Shown here piece after piece: positions 57,773 to 64,000 of a stretch of 64,000 nucleotides of DNA (its first letter is position 1; each line of letters begins with the position of its first letter). The DNA is from Rhodospirillales bacterium (lineage in GTDB: Bacteria > Pseudomonadota > Alphaproteobacteria > Rhodospirillales > JAPHRK01). The position numbers and the translations under genes are program-made. The stretch spans positions 1-64,000 of the forward strand of contig JAPHRK010000006.1 in NCBI GenBank assembly GCA_026196105.1, written 5' to 3'. The notes below the pieces were generated by a model. That model had not been told where the DNA came from. It did no database searches and saw nothing but the letters and a program-made list of their open reading frames with translations.

Positions 57773-58525
57773 CTAAATAGTGAATTCAGCCTTTTGTTTT
57801 GCTACGGCTTCAGGAAGTGATCCCTCTAAAGGGGTTCCCCACTGGTCTTTATAAAGCAGCTCTTCTAAAGGAAGGCGTTGCCGCCACCCCGCAGATTCTA
57901 GCTCTGGTTTGTCATAAAAATGGCTAACATACCCAACACAAAGATAAGCAACAGGAAAAATATTATCTGGTAGTTTAAGGGCCTCTTTGAGGCTTTCTTG
58001 CTCAATAATACTCACCCAGCCAACACCAAGGCCTTCAGCCCGAGCTGCCAACCAGAGGTTCTGCACGGCGCAAACTGAACTGAACAGGTCCATCTCCGGG
58101 ATATGGGTACGCCCGATAACCACAGGTCCGGCGCGCTCCCGGTCACAGGTGACACAAATATTGATCGGAGATTCTAAAATCCCTTCCAATTTTAGTTTGC
58201 TATAGACCTCGCCTTTTTCAGGGCCAAACATTTCAGCAGCTTCTTGATGGGCTTGGGTAAAGCCAGCGTGAACCTTCTTTTTCACATCCTGGTCTTGCAC
58301 CATAACAAAGTTCCAGGGCTGCATAAAGCCGACAGACGGCGCATGGTGAGCTGCGAGCAGAACGCGGGCCATAACCTCATCAGGGACAGATTGAGGCAGA
58401 AACTGACCCCGAACATCCCGGCGGCTGAAAATGGTTTTATAAAGCCCGTCTCTGAGCCCATCTGTGAAGTATTGGTCGTCTTGAATTGCCTGCCCATTAC
58501 GGACAGCTTTTTGACTGTTTTCCAT
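57773..58525 (-). CDS. bluB: 5,6-dimethylbenzimidazole synthase BluB
   Basis: A 250-residue flavin-destructase of the nitroreductase fold. Landmarks: FSRRDVRGQFLPQSVPDEVMARVLLAAHHAPSVGFMQPWNFV (FMN region), CDRERAGPVVIGRTHIPEMDLFSSVCAVQNLWLAARAEGLGVGWVSI and YLCVGYV. BluB cleaves reduced FMN with oxygen to make the lower ligand of vitamin B12. The ATG at 58525 follows an AAGGGG site. A cobalamin riboswitch lies about 60 bases upstream, so expression falls when B12 is plentiful. No other cobalamin genes are adjacent. Confidence 0.95.
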   Translation of the reverse strand: MENSQKAVRNGQAIQDDQYFTDGLRDGLYKTIFSRRDVRGQFLPQSVPDEVMARVLLAAHHAPSVGFMQPWNFVMVQDQDVKKKVHAGFTQAHQEAAEMFGPEKGEVYSKLKLEGILESPINICVTCDRERAGPVVIGRTHIPEMDLFSSVCAVQNLWLAARAEGLGVGWVSIIEQESLKEALKLPDNIFPVAYLCVGYVSHFYDKPELESAGWRQRLPLEELLYKDQWGTPLEGSLPEAVAKQKAEFTI

Positions 58526-58587
58526 GTGATTCCCCTTAAATAGAAAACGTTTAAGTGAGCTCCTGCCGTTCCAGGGCAAAACTCAAG

Positions 58588-58785
58588 GGGCAATCAGGCC
58601 GGTCTTCTGACTTGGGGTTTAAACTCTTCCACCTCGCCTTCCCGATCTAATGATCAGTGGCATATGAGATGAAAAATCCTCCCTTACAGCGTTGGGCACG
58701 TGCCGGATTTTCACCAGCTTCCCGATTCTCTCACCTCCTATGAGGCGAACACCTGTTGCCAAGGCCGAATGTGCCTTTTTAAGCA
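58588..58785 (-). ncRNA. Cobalamin riboswitch controlling bluB
   Basis: On the minus strand the region carries the B12-riboswitch landmarks in order: GGTGTTCGCCTC and GGAGGTGAGA near the 5' side, GGGAAGCTGGTGAAAATCCGGC, then GGGAAGGCGAGG, and finally AAGTCAGAAGACCGGCC, the B12-box relative (positions 58598-58614). The bluB start lies 63 bases further on. The exact element ends are estimated. It binds adenosylcobalamin and shuts off translation or transcription. Confidence 0.9.
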
Positions 58786-58806
58786 TCCAATGGCAAGTGA
58801 GTTTTA

Positions 58807-58835
58807 ATTGTAGGTACTTAGATTTATTTTGAAAA
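58807..58835 (-). promoter_or_regulatory. Possible promoter of the riboswitch-bluB transcript
   Basis: On the minus strand TTTTCA (58835-58830) and TACAAT (58812-58807) stand 17 bases apart, about 20 bases before the riboswitch 5' end. The -35 match is weak. From 58836 to 59055 I see no gene or clear site. Confidence 0.45.
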
Positions 58836-59055
58836 TTATGCCCAAAGCAGCCCTATTTTATCGTACAAATCCGCTCAACTCTTGACGACAGACATTTATA
58901 TATCCCGTATGTATGCGGTTTTTATTTCAGCTCAGAGCTATTAACTGACAAGAGAAGAGTTTTGTAAAAACGATATCTGTAGATGGCCCAGCTTATCTTT
59001 ATTCCACCCAGCGCAAATTGAGCTTCCCAAAAAAAATCGAAAAACAAAAGGTTGC

Positions 59056-59095
59056 TTGACATAAATAAAATACCATACTAATTTAGTAAGGTATT
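59056..59095 (+). promoter_or_regulatory. Promoter with embedded 27-bp palindrome
   Basis: TTGACA at 59056-59061 and TAATTT at 59079-59084 are 17 bases apart, a good sigma-70-type promoter. The -10 lies inside a 27-bp near-perfect palindrome (59069-59095; arms AATACCATACTAA and TTAGTAAGGTATT, one mismatch), the classic arrangement of a repressor operator. It serves the 55-aa gene starting at 59116. Confidence 0.7.
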
Positions 59096-59115
59096 AGATA
59101 ATAATGGAGGCCACA

Positions 59116-59283
59116 ATGAAGCAATCTATCGATTATAAAATGGACAGCCACGGGCGCATCCTTGTCGTATGTGCAGACGGCATTGAACGGCACGCTACCC
59201 AAGAAGAATCGCTTCTAATGGACTATGTGATGCCTGGTATGTCAGCAGGCAGCCAATCAATCAGTCACCCAGATTGTCGCTAA
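59116..59283 (+). CDS. Unrecognised 55-aa protein with its own promoter and terminator
   Basis: A small frame from ATG 59116, preceded by a GGAGG site seven bases upstream. The product begins MKQSIDYKMDSHGRILVVCA and continues DGIERHATQEESLLMDYVMP, ending with a Ser/Gly-rich tail and DCR. It is acidic/neutral, soluble, with two cysteines, and fits no family I know. The gene is flanked by a strong promoter with palindromic operator and by a perfect terminator, so it is a compact, independently controlled unit. Codon use is ordinary, which supports it being a real gene. Confidence 0.72.
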   Translation: MKQSIDYKMDSHGRILVVCADGIERHATQEESLLMDYVMPGMSAGSQSISHPDCR

Positions 59284-59285
59284 AT

Positions 59286-59322
59286 GGTAAAAAGTGGGGT
59301 TTCCCTCACCCCACTTTTTACC
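59286..59322 (+). terminator. Terminator of the 55-aa gene
   Basis: A perfect 14-bp stem, GGTAAAAAGTGGGG and CCCCACTTTTTACC, with a 9-base loop, starting two bases after the stop. The TTTTT in the right arm serves as the T-run. Confidence 0.88.
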
Positions 59323-59416
59323 AAAGTAATTTAGTCAACTACTAGCTGTTGGGGTACGGTTTTTGGGCACTCCCCAAATAACTAAAATACGGAGTTATGC
59401 CCTGAAATGGTATGTT

Positions 59417-60721
59417 TCAAGGAGTAAAAGCTACAACCTGATTGCGCCCTTTTTCTTTGGCGATGTATAAATTTTTATCTGCGGCTTTTAGCAACGTATT
59501 AGGCTGTTTGCTCGAGTTCCTGTTCGGAGATATGCTGGAAACGCCGGCACTTATCGTGATACACCCTGCTTCCTTAGCATAAGCATGAGGTATGTTCAGA
59601 GCTTGAATGGATATACGCGTCTTTTCGGCGATTTGATATGCGGCCTCTAAATCCGTATTGCCAAGAATTATTGCAAATTCCTCCCCGCCGTAGCGAGCAA
59701 CTAAATCATCGGGACGGTGCAAAATATCTTTCAAAGCTTCACCAACCTGTTGCAAACATTTGTCACCAGCAACATGTCCGTAATTGTCATTGAACGGTTT
59801 GAAAAAATCAATATCTAACAATACCAATGACACAGGCTGAGACAATCGACGTGCACGTAACCATTCTTTCTCCAAAAAATCGTCAAAGTACCTGCGGTTA
59901 GGAATTCCCGTAAGTCCATCGGTAGTTGCCAGTTCTTCGAGCTTGATTTCGGCTAGTTTTCGCTCTGTAATGTTTTCGTGCGAAATAACATAGTGATATG
60001 GACCGTTCCATTCGAGCGGGCGAATACGCATCATGAACCATCTTTGTTCAGTTGGCGAATGGCAGGGGTACTCGAAATAGAACTCTGTAGCCTCGCCATT
60101 CATTACGGATTGAATTCCACTCATCGCATCACTGCTATCGTTGTCTCCAACGTAACTCCCAGCTTTGCAAACTGATAGGTAGTTGGCGTAAAGCCACGCT
60201 TCGTCAGAAGGGGCTCCATTTTCCTGCGAAAAGCCTTTCCAAGCATCATTCACCCACTGAATAAGCCCCGTGCCATCAATAACCGTAATCTGTTGTGAGA
60301 GGGAGTTTAGACTTGCCTCAAAGGGAATCTCTGACTTGTTGGCCGTGATATCGATGAATGTAACGACGATCTTAGAGATTTGACCTCCCCTGTTGAGCTC
60401 CGGATAAGCGTTTACAAGAACCCAAGTAATTGCAGTGGTTTCACCATCAATAACTCCGATTTCCTGATTGCTTACTGGATTGCGCGTCAAAAGTACCCGA
60501 TTAACGGGGTAATCTTCAACGGATAGAGGGACCTTATCGCCATCCAGCAGCTGCCACAGTGGATCAAGCGCATCTCTGCCCAAGATTTGTGCTTCCGTCA
60601 GGTGCAAAATTTCCAGCGCCTTTGGATTGGCGTAAGCTACAGAGGTGTCAGGATTGTGCACCACCACACCTGCATGAAGGGTTGTGATAAGTGCATGAGC
60701 ATCTAATTCATCGAACTCCAT
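59417..60721 (-). CDS. Diguanylate cyclase with two PAS domains
   Basis: A 434-residue cytoplasmic enzyme. PAS 1 (about residues 8-125) has HAGVVVHNPDTSVAYANPKALEILHL; PAS 2 (about 140-262) has FSQEN... and ends HENITERK. The GGDEF domain (about 275-434) has LTGIPNRRYFDDFL, the active-site GGEEF in RYGGEEFAIILG, and an upstream RPDD that fits the product-inhibition I-site RxxD five residues before GGEEF. It should make cyclic di-GMP in response to a PAS signal. The ATG at 60721 has a GAGGGTGGG site; the frame is open a little further up. Confidence 0.94.
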   Translation of the reverse strand: MEFDELDAHALITTLHAGVVVHNPDTSVAYANPKALEILHLTEAQILGRDALDPLWQLLDGDKVPLSVEDYPVNRVLLTRNPVSNQEIGVIDGETTAITWVLVNAYPELNRGGQISKIVVTFIDITANKSEIPFEASLNSLSQQITVIDGTGLIQWVNDAWKGFSQENGAPSDEAWLYANYLSVCKAGSYVGDNDSSDAMSGIQSVMNGEATEFYFEYPCHSPTEQRWFMMRIRPLEWNGPYHYVISHENITERKLAEIKLEELATTDGLTGIPNRRYFDDFLEKEWLRARRLSQPVSLVLLDIDFFKPFNDNYGHVAGDKCLQQVGEALKDILHRPDDLVARYGGEEFAIILGNTDLEAAYQIAEKTRISIQALNIPHAYAKEAGCITISAGVSSISPNRNSSKQPNTLLKAADKNLYIAKEKGRNQVVAFTP

Positions 60722-60950
60722 CCCACCCTCGTGTGTCTGGAATAATAACAAAATTTCTTAAAAGTGAAACAATTGCGCCATCTTATGTGCTAGCAGATAA
60801 TAAATTACAAGTTATTTATGTAAGAACATCAACTATCCGCCTTGGGTCAACTACGGCCCACTAAACCTATTTCTAGTACTGGGCGCTCTACCGTTAACAA
60901 CGGCCCCTCTTTACCTTGAACACGCCCATATGTGTGTCGGTCTCAAATGG

Positions 60951-60969
60951 TACTGAGTCAGACTCGGTA
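60951..60969. repeat. 19-bp palindrome between diguanylate cyclase and MscS genes
   Basis: TACTGAGTC-A-GACTCGGTA, one mismatch between the arms. The gap 60722-61016 holds no other gene or clear signal. The palindrome lies 48 bases beyond the mscS 3' end and could be a regulator site or a weak terminator. Confidence 0.4.
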
Positions 60970-61016
60970 GGAACCTGCAAGCGCGGATTTCAGATCAAAT
61001 CGGAGCTACATATTAA

Positions 61017-62162
61017 TTACACCTTCACTTCTTTTTCTGACGGCGGAATAAAGATTTCAGGGGCTTCTGAAGGGGTGGTTTCGAGGTAAACAGTACGACT
61101 TGGGAAGGCAAAACCTGTCCCTGCCCCTTCGACGATATCTTTGATTTTACACGCCAGCTCTTCTTTGATTTTCAGCCATTCGCCCCAGTTGGTGGTATTG
61201 GTGAAGCAATAGAGCAAAATATCGATGGAGGAATCAGAAAAGCGGTCAATGCGGACGAAAGTTGCGACATCACTTGGGGAGGCAAAATCTTTGTTCTCTA
61301 GAACGTAGGCCTCGATCTGATCACGAATTTGACGGAGCTGATCAATGGTGGCGTTATATTCGATGCCAATCATCCATTTGATGCGCCGATGAGTCATTTT
61401 GGAAAAATTGGTCACGGCGCTATCAGAGAGCCTCGTGTTAGGCACATAAACCGGAGCTTTATCAAAACGCCGGACGACTGTAGAGCGGAAACCAATTTGC
61501 TCAACGGTGCCCTCAACCACCCCGTCAACGAGCACCCAATCACCAATATTATAGCGTTTTTCGGCAATAATCAGGATGCCGGAAATCAAATTCTTGAATA
61601 GGTCTTGGGCACCCAAAGCGACAGCCACACCAAAAAGACCAAAACCAGCGAGGATCGGCCCCACTTCAATACCCCAAATTTCCAAAATGGCGGCAGCGCC
61701 TATGAAAATAATCAGAGTTTTGATCGCCTTAAGCATCCACACCACCATGGCATGGGAAAGCTTTTGTTCAAATTGAGAAATCAGATAGCTAAGGGGCTCA
61801 ACAAGCCGGTAAATACTCCAGAAAATAACAAAGGCGATAAGAGAGCGGATAAAGTTTGTCGCTAATTCATCAAACCCCCCATCAAGTTCCAGATATTCTG
61901 TAGCAAAGAAGACACCTAAAACAACAGGGATCAGCCGAAGCGGTTTTTCTAAAGCTTCAAAAGCTTTATCATCAACCAAAGTTTCTGTTTTTGCCGCCGC
62001 CGCTTCCAACCGGACCAAAACTAAACGAGAGAAGAGGCGACGCATAACGAGCGAAATGATGAGAATGCTGAGCGCAATTATAATCTGACCCACGTCTATT
62101 CCGTAAAGACCGTCACTCCATACTTCTAGAACCAGTTGCCAGAATTCATCTAACTTCAGCAT
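61017..62162 (-). CDS. MscS-family mechanosensitive channel
   Basis: A 381-residue channel protein. Helices lie near residues 25-45, 75-90, 105-130 and 145-165, followed by the pore helix of MscS (ILAGFGLFGVAVALGAQDLFKNLISGILIIAEKRYNIGDWVLVDGVVEGTVEQIGFRSTVVR), in which GAQDLFKNLISG is the TM3b signature. The C-terminal half is the beta/vestibule domain (VYVPNTRLSDSAVTNFSKMTHRRIKW). It releases solutes on hypo-osmotic shock. The gene stands alone and diverges from arsC. Confidence 0.94.
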   Translation of the reverse strand: MLKLDEFWQLVLEVWSDGLYGIDVGQIIIALSILIISLVMRRLFSRLVLVRLEAAAAKTETLVDDKAFEALEKPLRLIPVVLGVFFATEYLELDGGFDELATNFIRSLIAFVIFWSIYRLVEPLSYLISQFEQKLSHAMVVWMLKAIKTLIIFIGAAAILEIWGIEVGPILAGFGLFGVAVALGAQDLFKNLISGILIIAEKRYNIGDWVLVDGVVEGTVEQIGFRSTVVRRFDKAPVYVPNTRLSDSAVTNFSKMTHRRIKWMIGIEYNATIDQLRQIRDQIEAYVLENKDFASPSDVATFVRIDRFSDSSIDILLYCFTNTTNWGEWLKIKEELACKIKDIVEGAGTGFAFPSRTVYLETTPSEAPEIFIPPSEKEVKV

Positions 62163-62226
62163 TGACTTTCCTCTTCGTAACCTTAATTCAATAGACTAAA
62201 TCGACACATTATATGGATACCATCTC

Positions 62227-62565
62227 ATGAGCGTTATTATTTACCACAATCCTCGCTGCAGTAAATCCCGTCAGACCCTGGAACTGATCAAAGAGAAGGG
62301 TATTGAGCCGGTTATCGTTGATTATCTGGAAAACCCACCTGGAGTTATGGAAATTCGCAATATCCTCAAGATGCTTGATAAGAAGCCTATTGAGGTGATT
62401 CGTAAGAAAGAAGCCAAAGAAGAAGGGGTGGATATGGGTGGAGATGATATGTCCCTGATGAAAGCCATGGCTGCTAACCCTCGCATCATTGAGAGACCCA
62501 TCGTTTGCAAAGGCGACAAAGCCGTATTAGGTCGTCCCCCCGAGAACGTTCACGACCTTCTTTAA
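62227..62565 (+). CDS. ArsC-family reductase (arsenate reductase-like)
   Basis: A 112-residue thioredoxin-fold ArsC/YfgD protein. The catalytic cysteine is in HNPRCSKSRQTLELI, and the substrate-binding part is ANPRIIERPIVCKGDKAVLGRPPENV. These glutaredoxin-dependent ArsC-type proteins reduce arsenate to arsenite, though many genomic members (YfgD) have unknown substrates. There is no arsenic transporter beside it, and the ArsR/permease unit is 14 kb away. A clean terminator follows 33 bases after the stop. Confidence 0.9.
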   Translation: MSVIIYHNPRCSKSRQTLELIKEKGIEPVIVDYLENPPGVMEIRNILKMLDKKPIEVIRKKEAKEEGVDMGGDDMSLMKAMAANPRIIERPIVCKGDKAVLGRPPENVHDLL

Positions 62566-62597
62566 AGTTCAATATGATTACATTTCATAGATGCGAT

Positions 62598-62622
62598 TAA
62601 GGCCCTTCGGGGCCTTTTTATT
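62598..62622 (+). terminator. Terminator after the arsC-like gene
   Basis: AAGGCCC-TTCG-GGGCCTT stem with a stable tetraloop and five T. Confidence 0.92.
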
Positions 62623-62735
62623 ATATAAATAGAAATATATAACACGCTAGGATTTAGCGGTATGTTTGATTTTTCTACCAATATGATGTATAGTCACCTC
62701 AATATAATTAATAAATGATCAAACCTGGGGGAATC

Positions 62736-64000
62736 ATGACTTTATTCAACATGATAAAATTATGCAGTACAGGGCTGTTATTCATCGCATTTTCTGGCTG
62801 CGCTAATCTCAACACTATTAATAGAACAACGAACCTTCCTTCAGCAGGAAATGGAACGGCAATTCACCTTGATGCTCAGCAACGCTTAGTCATGGGCAAT
62901 GCTATGAAATTCTGCGCTGAGCCAAGTCCAGATGCCTTATCTTCCTATGCTGCATCCCTTGGTTTTGGCGCCTCTATCCCTGGAGAAGGTGCCGTTTCTG
63001 TTGCCAATGCGCTTCAAAGCAACAGCGCCAGTATTGGGCTGCGCACCCAATCAATTACCCTAATGCGGGATGCTCTTTATCGTATGTGTGAGGCTGCTTA
63101 TGCAAATAAAATGGGTAAGATCCAAGTCGCGAGCTTTTTACGCCGCAGCCAAGATTTAACTGTCGTAATATTAGCCATAGAGCAACTGACCGGTGTGGTT
63201 AAAGCTGATCCCGTGATTTTAACCAGCAACGCCAGCGCCAACACTTCAGCCAGTCTTTTAAGCAATGAAAAAGCGTTAGAAGAAGCCAGTAAATTGGTGG
63301 CGAAGAGAAAAACCACCGTAACTGAAGCAACAAAAGCTCTTGAAGGTGCGGAAAAAGAACTTGTAACTGCTCAAGCTAACATCACTACAATAAAGACTGA
63401 TATTTCTATACTTGAAGGACAGACACCACCAGGAGACACTACAGCAAAAAAGGCTGAACTTAAAAAAGCAAATGAAGTTCAAGCTGATAAGCAAACAGCT
63501 GTCGATCAAGCTGAAAATAACCTGAAAACAGCAAGAGCTTCCTTAAAGACCGCTGAAGAAACTTTGGACGCGATAAGCAAGTACCGGGATGTCGATTTAA
63601 CAAATTCCTATGCCACCGCAACAGGCCAAGGAAAATTCATAATAAATACACCGAAGCAAGACCTTGACGCAGCTCAAACCAAAGATATTGCTGCTGCGGT
63701 AACAAAAATTGTGACAACGGCTTTAAAGAAAGACGATAGCTTAAGTGTTTGCTTAATCTACCTAACATCTTCAAAGGAAGAGAAAGTTAGGACTGAAGAA
63801 AATATTGAAAAACTAAGTGAATCCATAGAGATGAAGGTCCAAAAACTTACAGGCAACAAAGTAACTGGTCAGGATAGAAACACTTTAGAAGCAGAAGCCG
63901 TCAAAGAAGAAAACCAGAGAAAGAAAGCTCAGAAAAAGCTAGATTCAATAGAAGCTGATCCTGCAGTTAAATTCTGCAATAGGTTAATAGAAAATTCTTC
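62736..64000 (+). CDS. Coiled-coil lipoprotein, 3' end cut by window
   Basis: An open frame runs from the ATG at 62736 (GGGGGA site) to the window edge, 421 residues so far. The N-terminus is a lipoprotein signal with lipobox FSGC (Cys at residue 22). Residues about 25-165 are a compact helical part with four cysteines (FCAEPSPDALSSYAASLGFG, MRDALYRMCEAAYANKMGK). From about 175 to 285 follows a long Lys/Glu/Ala-rich coiled coil (TEATKALEGAEKELVTAQAN). Then come a conserved-looking block (KDIAAAVTKIVTTALKKDDSLSVCLIYLTSS), a second coiled coil and an FCNRLIE segment. I do not recognise the family. The tail is missing. Confidence 0.8.
   Translation, partial: MTLFNMIKLCSTGLLFIAFSGCANLNTINRTTNLPSAGNGTAIHLDAQQRLVMGNAMKFCAEPSPDALSSYAASLGFGASIPGEGAVSVANALQSNSASIGLRTQSITLMRDALYRMCEAAYANKMGKIQVASFLRRSQDLTVVILAIEQLTGVVKADPVILTSNASANTSASLLSNEKALEEASKLVAKRKTTVTEATKALEGAEKELVTAQANITTIKTDISILEGQTPPGDTTAKKAELKKANEVQADKQTAVDQAENNLKTARASLKTAEETLDAISKYRDVDLTNSYATATGQGKFIINTPKQDLDAAQTKDIAAAVTKIVTTALKKDDSLSVCLIYLTSSKEEKVRTEENIEKLSESIEMKVQKLTGNKVTGQDRNTLEAEAVKEENQRKKAQKKLDSIEADPAVKFCNRLIENS

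Noticed and set aside
1-64000. tRNA, rRNA, insertion sequences, integrase and prophage genes
   Set aside because: Looked for by eye on both strands; none could be supported. A tRNA scan would be decisive.

Overview
The window looks like a chromosomal segment of a Gram-negative alphaproteobacterium. By eye the base composition is moderate (GC in the mid to upper 40s percent). The alphaproteobacterial assignment rests on gene order and gene types: a TimA/Tim44-like gene next to secB, fxsA and mltA; ctaB-SURF1 followed by threonine synthase and an M16 peptidase; and a compact msbA-DUF374-waaA-lpxK-lpxL lipid A/Kdo operon. A marine Rhodospirillales-type organism would fit, but that is inference. 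I saw no rRNA, tRNA, transposase, prophage or CRISPR array.

Layout. 1-10.3 kb: a truncated YgjP-type metallopeptidase, a YjfB-like motility protein, secB, a cold-shock gene with a structured leader, fxsA, timA, mltA, a degenerate receiver fused to pentapeptide repeats, the lutABC lactate oxidation operon, and a coupled Smr-XRE pair. 10.4-16 kb: a cytochrome b561-type protein divergent from a diheme cytochrome c, a uracil-DNA glycosylase and sirtuin pair, and a probable protein-deglycation group (LMW-PTP, fructosamine-kinase family, ElbB). 16.3-24.2 kb: a terminal oxidase cluster in the order coxC, SCO, coxB, coxA (A2-type motif), a 38-aa membrane protein, DUF420/CtaM, an oxidase-subunit-I-like protein without a visible CuB His pair, ctaB and SURF1. 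24.2-31.4 kb: M32 carboxypeptidase, thrC, M16 peptidase, YqgE/AlgH and a DsbD/ScsB-type transporter. 31.5-40.5 kb: a hybrid histidine kinase, the lipid A/Kdo operon on the minus strand and a divergent LPS-kinase-like gene. 40.7-47.3 kb: a possibly iron-regulated cysteine-motif protein, an HBM-type chemoreceptor, purD, xseA and an M23 peptidase. 47.3-50.7 kb: an ArsR/permease unit with two matching operator-like sites, then a two-gene TIR plus leucine-rich-repeat operon. 50.8-58.8 kb: slyX, msrP, an SLC13 permease, ampG-like, an orphan ABC-2 permease, recX, a double-hotdog thioesterase and bluB under a cobalamin riboswitch. 58.8-64 kb: a 55-aa gene with its own promoter, palindrome and terminator, a PAS-GGEEF diguanylate cyclase, an MscS channel, an ArsC/Spx-family reductase and the start of a coiled-coil lipoprotein that runs off the window.

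How it fits together. Most of the segment is housekeeping: export, cell-envelope synthesis, aerobic respiration and its cofactor assembly, and purine and cobalamin supply. The part most like a new biological system is the translationally coupled TIR-LRR pair at 48901-50717. It has the logic of a sensor and effector immune module: a TIR domain with a candidate catalytic glutamate, and a partner carrying recently amplified 22-residue LRRs behind a hydrophobic/cationic segment. Other points for a second look are the pseudo-receiver pentapeptide protein, the oxidase-like protein without a full CuB site, the deglycation group, the palindrome-controlled 55-aa gene, and an 87-bp dispersed palindromic repeat present twice.
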